Assembly: GCF_051014685.1 (NCBI RefSeq)
Contig: NW_027478517.1
Location: 1,054,001 to 1,118,000, forward strand
Length of the DNA stretch: 64,000 nt
Reading direction: 5' to 3'
From: Ptiloglossa arizonensis
Lineage: Eukaryota > Arthropoda > Insecta > Hymenoptera > Colletidae
The position numbers and the translations under genes are program-made. Positions 51,683 to 63,319 of this stretch are shown in pieces; position 1 is the first letter of the stretch; every line of letters starts with the position of its first letter. The notes beneath the pieces are model-generated. The model searched no databases. It was not told the DNA's origin and worked only from the letters and a program-made list of their open reading frames with translations.

Positions 51683-52035
51683 TAACCAGAATGTCCTAGG
51701 GAAAAAATACACATATCGTTGTAACCGGACGAGTTTCTACTTTCAGGCGCAATAGGAATTTTTGGGTTTGGTCAATCCGTTCGCGAGATATGGGAGTTTG
51801 AAACTAAGAAATGTTTGAGAAGGCAACAAATTTTTCGCACGTCTGCTGCTCCAAACGCTTAACCAGAATGGCCTAGGGAAAAATACACATACCGTTGTAG
51901 TCGGGCGAGTTTCCACATTCAGATGCAATAGGAATTTTTGGGTTAGGTCAATCCGTTCGCGAGATATGGGAGTTTGAAGCTAAGAAATGGTTGAGAAGGT
52001 ATCAAATTTTTCGCACTTCTGCTGGTCCAAAAGCT
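51683..52035. repeat. Nested dimer duplication, first dimer (353 bp)
   Basis: Two monomers ('caggcgcaatagg' with 'cacgtctgctgctcc', then the 176-bp 'tgtagtcggg' / 'ttccacattcag' monomer) that are repeated directly at 52036-52388. The left counterpart near 39.66-40.0 kb has the pair only once. The dimer doubling therefore came after the large duplication and before the 9-mer was doubled, because both 9-mer units contain it. Confidence 0.9.
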
Positions 52036-52388
52036 TAACCAGAATGTCCTAGGGAAAAAATACACATATCGTTGTAACCGGACGAGTTTCTACTTTCAGG
52101 CGCAATAGGAATTTTTGGGTTTGGTCAATCCGTTCGCGAGATATGGGAGTTTGAAACTAAGAAATGTTTGAGAAGGCAACAAATTTTTCGCACGTCTGCT
52201 GCTCCAAACGCTTAACCAGAATGGCCTAGGGAAAAATACACATACCGTTGTAGTCGGGCGAGTTTCCACATTCAGATGCAATAGGAATTTTTGGGTTAGG
52301 TCAATCCGTTCGCGAGATATGGGAGTTTGAAGCTAAGAAATGGTTGAGAAGGTATCAAATTTTTCGCACTTCTGCTGGTCCAAAAGCT
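52036..52388. repeat. Nested dimer duplication, second dimer (353 bp)
   Basis: Direct copy of 51683-52035. The same two dimers recur in the second 9-mer at 53274-53626 and 53627-53979. The four copies look identical by eye. Confidence 0.9.
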
Positions 52389-52614
52389 TAACCAGAATGT
52401 CCTAGGGAAAAAATACACATACCGTTGTAATCGGGCGAGTTTCTACTTTCAGACGCAGCAGGAATTTTTGGGATTGGTCAATCCGTTCGCGAGATATGTG
52501 AGTTTGAAGCTAAGAAATAGTTGAGAAGACAACAAGTTTTTCGCACTCCTGCTGCTCCAAACGCTTAACCAGTATGGCCTAGGGGAAAAATACACCTACC
52601 GTTGTAATCGGGCG

Positions 52615-54221
52615 AGTTTCTACTTTCAGACGCAGCAGGAATATCTGGGTTTGGTCAATCCGTTCGCGAGAAATGGGACTTTGAAGCTAAGAAATGGTTG
52701 AGAGGACAACAAATTTTTCGCAATTCTGCTGCTCCAAACGCTTAACCAGAACGGCATTGGGAAAAAATACACATACCGTTGTAATCGAGCGAGTTTCTAC
52801 TTTCAGATGCAATAGGAATTTTTGGGTTAGGTCAATCCGTTCGCGAGATATGGGAGTTTGAAGCTAAGAAATGGTTGAGAAGACAACAAATTTTTCGCAC
52901 TTCTGCTGCTCCAAACGCTTAACCAGAACGCCATAGGGAATAAATACACATACCGTTGTAATCGAGCGAGTTTCTGCTTTCAGATGCAATAGGAATTTTT
53001 GGGTTAGGTCAATCCGCTCGCGAGATATGGGAGTTTGGAGCTAAGAAATGGTTGAGAAGACAACAAATTTTTCGCACTTCTGCTGCTCCAAACGCTTAAC
53101 CAGAATGGCCTAGGGAAAAAATACACATACCGTTGTAATCGGGCGAGTTTCTACTTTCAGATGCAATAGGAACTTTTGGGTTTGTTCAATCCGTTCGGGA
53201 GATATGGGAGTTTGAAGCTAAGAAATGGTTGAGAAGGTATCAAATTTTTCGCACTTCTGCTGGTCCAAAAGCTTAACCAGAATGTCCTAGGGAAAAAATA
53301 CACATATCGTTGTAACCGGACGAGTTTCTACTTTCAGGCGCAATAGGAATTTTTGGGTTTGGTCAATCCGTTCGCGAGATATGGGAGTTTGAAACTAAGA
53401 AATGTTTGAGAAGGCAACAAATTTTTCGCACGTCTGCTGCTCCAAACGCTTAACCAGAATGGCCTAGGGAAAAATACACATACCGTTGTAGTCGGGCGAG
53501 TTTCCACATTCAGATGCAATAGGAATTTTTGGGTTAGGTCAATCCGTTCGCGAGATATGGGAGTTTGAAGCTAAGAAATGGTTGAGAAGGTATCAAATTT
53601 TTCGCACTTCTGCTGGTCCAAAAGCTTAACCAGAATGTCCTAGGGAAAAAATACACATATCGTTGTAACCGGACGAGTTTCTACTTTCAGGCGCAATAGG
53701 AATTTTTGGGTTTGGTCAATCCGTTCGCGAGATATGGGAGTTTGAAACTAAGAAATGTTTGAGAAGGCAACAAATTTTTCGCACGTCTGCTGCTCCAAAC
53801 GCTTAACCAGAATGGCCTAGGGAAAAATACACATACCGTTGTAGTCGGGCGAGTTTCCACATTCAGATGCAATAGGAATTTTTGGGTTAGGTCAATCCGT
53901 TCGCGAGATATGGGAGTTTGAAGCTAAGAAATGGTTGAGAAGGTATCAAATTTTTCGCACTTCTGCTGGTCCAAAAGCTTAACCAGAATGTCCTAGGGAA
54001 AAAATACACATACCGTTGTAATCGGGCGAGTTTCTACTTTCAGACGCAGCAGGAATTTTTGGGATTGGTCAATCCGTTCGCGAGATATGTGAGTTTGAAG
54101 CTAAGAAATAGTTGAGAAGACAACAAGTTTTTCGCACTCCTGCTGCTCCAAACGCTTAACCAGTATGGCCTAGGGGAAAAATACACCTACCGTTGTAATC
54201 GGGCGAGTTTCTACTTTCAGA
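52615..54221. repeat. 9-mer tandem duplication, unit 2
   Basis: Second unit. The match with unit 1 continues 16 bp past one period, then ends at 54222 ('gatgcaatagg' here against 'gacgcagcagg' at the start of unit 2). The following sequence rejoins the left-side homology near 40.2 kb ('gggtcaggtctatcc'). Confidence 0.93.
53274..53979. repeat. Nested dimer pair inside the second 9-mer unit
   Basis: Two 353-bp dimers, equivalent to 51683-52388 shifted by 1591 bp. They show three levels of repetition at once: monomer, dimer and 9-mer. Confidence 0.9.
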
Positions 54222-57200
54222 TGCAATAGGAATTTTTGGGTCAGGTCTATCCGTTCGCGAGATATGGGAGTTTGAAGCTAAGAAATGTTTGAGGAGGCAA
54301 CAAATTTTTCGCACTTCTGCTGCTCCAATCCCTTAACCAGATTGGCCTAGGGAAAAAATACACATACTGTTGTAATCGGGCGAGTTTCTACTTTCAGACG
54401 CAGCAGGAATTTTTGGGTTTGGTCAATCCGTTCGCGAGAAATGGGACTTTGAAGCTAAGAAATGGTTGACAAGGCAACAAATTTTTCGCAATTCTGCTGC
54501 TCCAAACGCTTAACCTGGACGGCGTAGGGAAAAAATACACATACCGTTGTAATCGGGCGTGTTTCTACTTTCAGATGCAATAGGAATTTTTGGGTTAGGT
54601 CAATCCGTTCGCGAGATATGGGACTTTGAAGCTAAGAAACGGTTGAGAAGACAACAAATTTTTCGCAATTCTGCTGCTCCAAACGCTTAACCAGAATGAT
54701 CTAGGGGAAAAATACACATATCGTTGTACTCGGGCTAGTTTCTACTTTCAGACGCAATCGGAACTTTTGGGTTTGGTCAATCCGTTCGCGAGATACGTGA
54801 GTTTGAAGCTAAGAAATGGTTGACAAGACAACAAATCTTTCGCAATTCTGCTGCTCCAAACGCTTAACCAGAACGGCATAGGGAAAAAATAAACATACCG
54901 TTGTAATCGGGCGAGTTTCTACTTTCAGATGCAATAGGAACTTTTGGGTTTGTTCAATCCGTTCGCGAGATATGGGAGTTTGATGCTAAGAAATGGTTGA
55001 GAATGCTACACATTTTTCGCACTTCTGCTGCTCCAAACGCTTAACCAGAATGTCCTAGGGAAAAAATACACATACTGTTGTAATCGGGCTAGTTTCTACT
55101 TTCAGACGCAATCGGAATTTTTGGGTTAGTTCAATCCGTTCGCGAGATATGGGAGTTTGAAGCTAAGAAATCGTTGAGAAGGCAACAAATTTTTCGCACT
55201 TCTGCTGCTCCAGTCGGTTAACCAGATTGGCCTAGGGAAAAAATACACATACCGTTATAATCGGGCGAGTTTCTACTTTCAGACGCAGCAGGAATTTTTG
55301 GGTTAGGTCAATCCGTTCGCGAGATATGGGAGTTTGAAGCTAAGAAATGTTTGAGAAGGTATCAAATTTTTCGCACTTCTGCTGGTACAAAAGCTTAACC
55401 AGAATGTCCTAGGGAAAAAATACACATATCGTTGTAACCGGACGAGTTTCTACTTTCAGACGCAATAGGAATTTTTGGGTTAGGTCAATCCGTTCGCGAG
55501 ATATGGGAGTTTGAAGCTAAGAAATGTTTGAGAAGGCAACAAATTTTTCGCACTTCTGCTGCTCCAAACGCTTAAACAGAATGGCCTAGGGGAAAAATAC
55601 ACATACCGTTGTAATCGGGCGAGTTTCTACTTTCACACGCAGCAGGAATTTTTGTGTTTGGTCAATCCGTTCGCGAGAAATGGGACTTTGAAACTAAGAA
55701 ATGGTTGACAAGACAACAAATTTTTAGCACTTCTGCTGCTCCAGTCGCTTAACCAGAATGGCCTAGGGGAAAAATACACATACCGTTGCAATCGGGCTAG
55801 TTTCTACTTTCAGATGCAATAGGAATTTTCGGGATAGGTCTATCTGTTCGCGAGATATGTGAGTTTCAAGCTAAGAAATGGTTGACAAGACAACAAATTT
55901 TTCGCAATTCTGCTGCTCCAAACGCTTAACCAGGACGGCATAGGGAAAGAATACACATACCGTTGTCACCGAACGAGTTTCTACTTTCAGACGCAATAGG
56001 ATTTTTTGGGTTAGGTCAATCCGTTCGCGAGATATGGGAGTTTGAAGCTAAGAAATGTTTGAGAAGGCAACAAATTTTTCGCACTTCTGCTGCTCCAATC
56101 GCTTAACCAGATTGGCCTAGGGAAAAAATACATATACCGTTGTAATCGGGCGTGTTTCTACTTTCAGATGCAATAGGAGTTTTTGGGTTAGGTCAATCCG
56201 TTCGCGAGATATGGGACTTTGAAGCTAAGAAACGGTTGAGAAGACTACAAATTTTTCGCAATTCTGCTGCTCCAAACGCTTAACCAGAATGATCTAGGGG
56301 AAAAATACACATACCGTTGTAATCGGGCTAGTTTCTACATTCAGACGCAGCAGGAATTTTTGGGTTTGGTCAATCCGTTCGCGAGATATGGGAGTTTGAA
56401 GCTAAGAAATGGTTGACACGACAACAAATCTTTCGCAATTCTGCTGCTCCAAACACTTAACCAGAACGGCATAGGGAAAAAATAAATATACCGTTGTAAT
56501 CGAGCGAGTTTCTACTTTCAGATGCAATAGGAATTTTTGGGTTAGGTCAATCCGTTCGCGAGATATGGGAGTTTGAAGCTAAGAAATGGTTGAGAAGACA
56601 ACAAATTTTTCGCACTTCTGCTGCTCCAAACGCTTAACCAGAATGGCCTAGGGAAAAAATACACATACCGTTGTAACCGGACGAGTTTCTACTTTCAGAC
56701 GCAATAGGAATTTTTGGGTTTGGTCAATCCGTTCGCGAGATATGGGAGTTTGAAACTAAGAAAGGTTTGAGAAGGCAACAAATTTTTCGCACTTCTGCTG
56801 CTCCAAACGCTTAACCAGAATGGCCTAGGGGAAAAATACACATACCGTTGTAGTCGGGCGAGTTTCCACATTCAGATGCAGCAGGAATTTTTGGGATTGG
56901 TCAATCCCTTCGCGAGATATGTGAGTTTGAAGCTAAGAAATAGTTGAGAAGACAACAAGTTTTTCGCACTCCTGCTGCTCCAAACGCTTAACCAGAATGG
57001 CCTAGGGGAAAAATACACATACCGTTGTAATCGGGCGAGTTTCTATTTTCAGATGCAATAGGAATAATTGGGTCAGGTCAATCCGTTCGCGAGATATGGG
57101 AGTTTGAAGCTAAGAAATCGTTGAGAAGGCAACAAATTTTTCGCACTTCTGCTGCTCCAATCGCTTAACCACATTGGCCTAGGGAAAAAATGCCCATACC

Positions 57201-60200
57201 GTTATAATCGGGCGAGTTTCTACTTTCAGACGCAGCAGGAATTTTTGGGTTATGTCAATCCGTTCGCGAGATATGGGAGTTTGAAGCTAAGAAATGTTTG
57301 AGAAGGTATCAAATTTTTCGCACTTCTGCTGGTACAAAAGCTTAACCAGAATGTCCTAGGGAAAAAATACACATAGCTTTGTAACCGGACGAGTTTCTAC
57401 TTTCAGACGCAATAGGAATTTTTGGGTTAGGTCAATCCGTTCGCGAGATATGGGAGTTTGAAGCTAAGAAATGTTTGAGAAGGCAACAAATTTTTCGCAC
57501 TTCTGCTGCTGCAAACGCTTAACTAGAATGGCCTAGGGAAAAAATACATATACCGTTGTAATCGGGCGTGTTTCTACTTTCAGATGCAATAGGAGTTTTT
57601 GGGTTAGGTCAATCCGTTCGCGAGATATGGAACTTTGAAGCTAAGAAACGGTTGAGAAGACTACAAATTTTTCGCAATTCTGCTGCTCCAAACGCTTAAC
57701 CAGAATGATCTAGGGGAAAAATACACATACCGTTGTTATCGGGCTAGTTTCTACATTCAGACGCAGCAGGAATTTTTGGGTTTGGTCAATCCGTTCGCGA
57801 GATATGTGAGTTTGAAGCTAAGAAATGGTTGACACGACAACAAATCTTTCGCAATTCTGCTGCTCCAAAAGCTTAACCAGAACGGCATAGGGAAAAAATA
57901 AACATACCGTTGTAATCGAGCGAGTTTCTACTTTCAGATGCAATAGAAATTTTTGGGTTAGGTCAATCCGCTCGCGAGATATGGGCGTTTGAAGCTAAGA
58001 AATGGTTGAGAAGACAACAAATTTTTCGCAATTCTGCTGCTCCAAACGCTTAACCAGAGGGGCCTAGGGAAAAAATACACATACCGTTGTAATCGGGCGA
58101 GTTTCTACTTTCAGATGCAATAGGAATTTTTGTGTTAGGTCAATCCGTTCGCGAGATATGGGAGTTTGAATCTAAGAAATGGTTGAGAATGCTACACATT
58201 TTTCGCACTTCTGCTGCTCCAAACGCTTAACCAGAACGGCATAGGGGAAAAATACACATACCGTTGTAATCGAGCGAGTATCTACTTTCAGATGCAATAG
58301 GAATTTTTGGGTTAGGTCAATCCGCTCGCGAGATATGGGAGTTTGAAGCTAAGAAATGGTTGAGAAGACAACAAATTTTTCGCACTTCTGCTGCTCCAAA
58401 CGCTTAACCAGAATGGCCTAGGGAAAAAATACACATACCGTTGTAATCGGGCGAGTTTCTACTTTCAGACGCAATAGGAATTTTTGGGTTTGGTCAATCC
58501 GTTGGCGAGATATGGGAGTTTGAAACTAAGAAATGTTTGAGAAGGCAACAAATTTTTCGCACTTCTGCTGCTCCAAACGCTTAACCAGAATGGCCTAGGG
58601 GAAGAATACACATACCGTTGTAGTCGGGCGAGTTTCCACATTCAGATGCAATAGGAATTTTTGGGTTAGGTCAATCCGTTCGCGAGATATGGGAGTCTGA
58701 AGCTAAGAAATGGTTGAGAAGGTAACAAATTTTTCGCACCTCTGCTGGTCCAAGCTCTAGCCAGAATGGCCTCGGGATAAAATACACATACCGTTGTAAC
58801 CGGACGAGTTTCTACTTTCAGACGCAATCGGAATTTTTGGGTTAGTTCAATCCGTTCGCGAGATATGGGAGTTTGAAGCTAAGAAATGGTTGAGAAGGCA
58901 ACAAATTTTTCGCACTTCTGCTGCTCCAATCGGTTAACCAGAATGGCCTAGGGAAAAAATACACATACCGTTGTAATCGGGCGAGTTTCTACTTTCAGAC
59001 GCAGCAGGAATTTTTGGGATTGGTCAATCCGTTCGCGAGATATGTGAGTCTGAAGCTAAGAAATAGTTGGGAAGACAACAAGTTTTTCGCACTCCTGCTG
59101 CTCCAAACGCTTAACCAGAATGGCCTAGGGGAAAAATACACATACCGTTGTAATCGGGCGAGTTTCTATTTTCAGATGCAATAGGAATTTTTGGGTCAGG
59201 TCAATCCGTTCGCGAGATATGGGAGTTTGAAGCTAAGAAATGTTTGAGGAGGCAATAAATTTTTCGCACTTCTGCTGCTCCAATCGCTTAACCAGATTGG
59301 CCTAGGGAAAAAATATATATACCGTTGTAATCGGGCGTGTTTCTACTTTCAGACGCAATCGGAATTTTTGGGTTAGTTCAATCCGTTCGCGAGATATGGG
59401 AGTTTGAAGCTAAGAAATCGTTGAGAAGGCAACAAGTTTTTCGCACTCCTGCTGCTCCAAACGCTTAACCAGAATGGCCTAGGGGAAAAATACACATACC
59501 GTTGTAATCGGGCGAGTTTCTATTTTCAGATGCAATAGGAATTTTTGGGTCAGGTCAATCCGTTCGCGAGATATGGGAGTTTGAAGCTAAGAAATGTTTG
59601 AGGAGGCAACAAATTTTTCGCAATTCTGCTGCTCCAATCGCTTAACCACATTGGCCTAGGGAAAAAATGCCCATACCGTTATAATCGGGCGAGTTTCTAC
59701 TTTCAGACGCAGCAGGAATTTTTGGGTTAGGTCAATCCGTTCGCGAGATATGGGAGTTTGAAGCTAAGAAATGTTTGAGAAGGTATCAAATTTTTCGCAC
59801 TTCTGCTGGTACAAAAGCTTAACCAGAATGTCCTAGGGAAAAAATACACATATCGTTGTAACCGGACGAGTTTCTACTTTCAGACGCAATAGGAATTTTT
59901 GGTTTAGGTCAATCCGTTCGCGAGATATGGGAGTTTGAAGCTAAGAAATGTTTGAGAAGGCAACAAATTTTTCGCAATTCTGCTGCTCCAATCGCTTAAC
60001 CAGATTGGCCTAGGGAAAAAATATATATACCGTTGTAATCGGGCGTGTTTCTACTTTCAGATGCAATAGGAATTTTTGGGTTAGGTCAATCCGTTCGCGA
60101 GATATGGGACTTTGAATCTAAGAAACGGTTGAGAAGACAACAAATTTTTCGCAATTCTGCTGCTCCAAAAGCTTAACCAGAATGATCTACGGGAAAAATA

Positions 60201-61195
60201 CACATAACGTTGTAATCGGGCTAGTTTCTACTTTCAGACGCAGCAGAAATTTTTGGGTTTTGTCAATCCGTTCGCGAGATATGTGAGTTTGAAGCTAAGA
60301 AATGGTTGACAAGACAACAAATCTTTCGCAATTCTGCTGCTCCAAACGCTTAACCAGAACGGCATAGGGAAGAAATAAACATACCGTTGTAATCGGGCGA
60401 GTTTCTACTTTCAGATGCAATAGGAACTTTTGGGTTTGTTCAATCCGTTCGCGAGATATGGGAGTTTGATGCTAAGAAATGGTTGAGAATGCTACACATT
60501 TTTCGCACTTCTGCTGCTCCAAACGCTTAACCAGAATGTCCTAGGGAAAAAATACACATACTGTTGTAATCGGGCTAGTTTCTACTTTCAGACGCAATCG
60601 GAATTTTTGGGTTAGTTCAATCCGTTCGCGAGATATGGGAGTTTGAAGCTAAGAAATCGTTGAGAAGGCAACAAATTTTTCGCACTTCTGCTGCTCCAAT
60701 CGGTTAACCAGATTGGCCTAGGGAAAAAATACACATACCGTTATAATCGGGCGAGTTTCTACTTTCAGACGCAGCAGGAATTTTTGGGTTAGGTCAATCC
60801 GTTCGCGAGATATGGGAGTTTGAAGCTAAGAAATGTTTGAGAAGGTATCAAATTTTTCGCACTTCTGCTGGTACAAAAGCTTAACCAGAATGTCCTAGGG
60901 AAAAAATACACATATCGTTGTAACCGGACAAGTTTCTAATTTCAGACGCAATAGGAATTTTTGGGTTAGGTCAATCCGTTCGCGAGATATGGGAGTTTGA
61001 AGCTAAGAAATGTTTGAGAAGGCAACAAATTTTTCGCACTTCTGCTGCTGCAAACGCTTAAACAGAATGGCCTAGGGGAAAAATACACATACCGTTGTAA
61101 TCGGGCGAGTTTCTACTTTCAGACGCAGCAGGAATTTTTGTGTTTGGTCAATCCGTTCGCGAGAAATGGGACTTTGAAACTAAGAAATGGTTGAC

Positions 61196-63319
61196 AAGGC
61201 AACAAATTTTTCGCTATTCTGCTGCTGCAAACGCTTAACCAGAACGGCGTAGGGAAAAAATACACATACCGTTGTAATCGGGAGAGTTTCTACTTTCGAG
61301 ACGCAGCAGGAATTTTTGGGTGTGTTCAATCCGTTCGCGAGATATGTGAGCTTGTAGCTAAGAAATGGTTGACAAGACAACAAATTTTTAGCACTTCTGC
61401 TGCTCCAGTCGCTTAACCAGAATGGCCTAGGGGAAAAATACACATACCGTTGCAATCGGGCTAGTTTCTACTTTCAGATGCAATAGGAATTTTCGGGATA
61501 GGTCTATCTGTTCGCGAGATATGTGAGTTTCAAGCTAAGAAATGGTTGACAAGACAACAAATTTTTCGCAATTCTGCTGCTCCAAACGCTTAACCAGGAC
61601 GGCATAGGGAAAAAATACACATACCGTTGTCACCGGACGAGTTTCTACTTTCAGACGCAATAGGATTTTTTGGGTTAGGTCAATCCGTTCGCGAGATATG
61701 GGAGTTTGAAGCTAAGAAATGGTTGAGAAGGTATCAAATTTTTCGCACTTCTGCTGGTCCAAAAGCTTAACCAGAATGGCCTAGGGAAAAAATACACATA
61801 TCGTTGTAACCGGACGAGTTTCTACTTTCAGACGCAGCAGGAATTTTTGGGTTTGGTCAATCCGTTCGCGAGATATGTGAGTTTGAAGCTAAGAAATGGT
61901 TGACAAGACAACAAATCTTTCGCAATTCTGCTGCTCCAAACGCTTAACCAGAACGGCATAGGGAAAAAATAAACATACCGTTGTAATCGAGCGAGTTTCT
62001 ACTTTCAGATGCAATAGGAATTTTTGGGTTAGGTCAATCCGCTCGCGAGATATGGGAGTTTGAAGCTAAGAAATGGTTGAGAAGACAACAAATTTTTCGC
62101 ACTTCTGCTGCTCCAAACGCTTAACCAGAATGGCCTAGGGAAAAAATACACATACCGTTGTAATCGGGCGAGTTTCTACTCTCAGATGCAATAGGAAATT
62201 TTGGGTTTGTTCAATCCGTTCGCGAGATATGGGAGTTTGAAGCTAAGAAATGGTTGAGAAGGTATCAAATTTTTCGCACTTCTGCTGGTCCAAAAGCTTA
62301 ACCAGAATGGCCTAGGGAAAAAATACACATATCGTTGTAACCGGACGAGTTTCTACTTTCAGACGCAATAGGAATTTTTGGGTTTGGTCAATCCGTTCGC
62401 GAGATATGGGAGTTTGAAACTAAGAAATGTTTGAGAAGGCAACAAATTTTTCGCACTTCTGCTGCTCCAAACGCTTAACCAGAATGGCCTAGGGGAAAAA
62501 TACACATACCGTTGTAGTCGGGCGAGTTTCCACATTCAGATGCAATAGGAATTTTTTGGTTAGGTCAATCCGTTCGCGAGATATGGGAGTTTGAAGCTAA
62601 GAAATGGTTGAGAAGGTAACAAATTTTTCGCACCTCTGCTGGTCCAAGCGCTAGCCAGAATGGCCTAGGGATAAAATACACATACCGTTGTAACCGGACG
62701 AGTTTCTACTTTCAGACGCAATCGGAATTTTTGGGTTAGTTCAATCCGTTCGCGAGATATGGGAGTTTGAAGCTAAGAAATGGTTGAGAAGGCAACAAAT
62801 TTTTCGCACTTCTGCTGCTCCAATCGGTTAACCAGATTGGCCAAGGGAAAAAATACACATACCGTTGTAATCGGGCGAGTTTCTACTTTCAGACGCAGCA
62901 GGAATTTTTGGGATTGGTCAATCCGTTCGCGAGATATGTGAGTTTGAAGCTAAGAAATAGTTGAGAAGACAACAAGTTTTTCGCACTCCTGCTGCTCCAA
63001 ACGCTTAACCAGAATGGCCTAGGGGAAAAATACACATACCGTTGTAATCGGGCGAGTTTCTATTTTCAGATGCAATAGGAATTTTTGGGTCAGGTCAATC
63101 CGTTCGCGAGATATGGGAGTTTGAAGCTAAGAAATGTTTGAGGAGGCAACAAATTTTTCGCACTTCTGCTGCTCCAATCGCTTAATCACATTGGCCTAGG
63201 GAAAAAATTCCCATACCGTTATAATCGGGCGAGTTTCTACTTTCAGACGCAGCAGGAATTTTTGGGTTAGGTCAATCCGTTCGCGAGATATGGGAGTTTG
63301 AAGCTAAGAAATGTTTGAG
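61196..63319. repeat. 12-mer higher-order repeat, unit 1 (2124 bp)
   Basis: The sequence from 61196 recurs from 63320 at exactly 2124 bp (12 x 177). Markers are 'cgctattctgctgctgc', 'ctactttcgagacgc' (+1 base), 'gggtgtgttcaatcc', 'gagcttgtagctaag' and 'ggattttttgggtt'. The middle of the unit contains monomers also seen near 44.6-45.0 kb and 58.7-59.2 kb. Confidence 0.85.

Larger units (their letters stand above)
51024..52614. repeat. 9-mer tandem duplication, unit 1 (1591 bp)
   Basis: Nine monomers (9 x 177 - 2), followed at once by a second unit that looked identical to me base for base over about 1.6 kb. Markers are 'ggaatatctggg' (51047 and 52638), 'gaacgccatagggaataaatac', 'gtttggagctaag', 'ccgttcgggagat', and two 176-bp monomers reading 'cctagggaaaaatac' (one a short). 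Those two short monomers account for the -2. The apparent identity makes this the youngest visible event in the window, or a possible assembly duplication. Confidence 0.93.
46870..61195. repeat. Right mosaic block, largely a rearranged copy of 33.4-46.4 kb
   Basis: About 81 monomers. Homology to the left side is collinear, but the offset changes in steps: 13454, 11504, 11680, about 13980 (near 54239 / 40261), 13800, then 11852. It therefore differs from the left copy by several insertions and deletions of whole monomers. The 9-mer tandem duplication at 51024-54221 is one of the insertions. In addition, about 60.36-61.18 kb repeats 54.87-55.70 kb (offset 5486, shared 'gtttgatgctaag'), and 62.63-63.1 kb repeats about 58.73-59.2 kb (offset 3894). 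No gene is present. Confidence 0.83.

Noticed and set aside
51024..54221. Treating the identical 9-mer copies as an assembly artefact
   Set aside because: Not provable from the sequence. The flanking homology is consistent with a real duplication, so it is reported as a feature, with a long-read check named.
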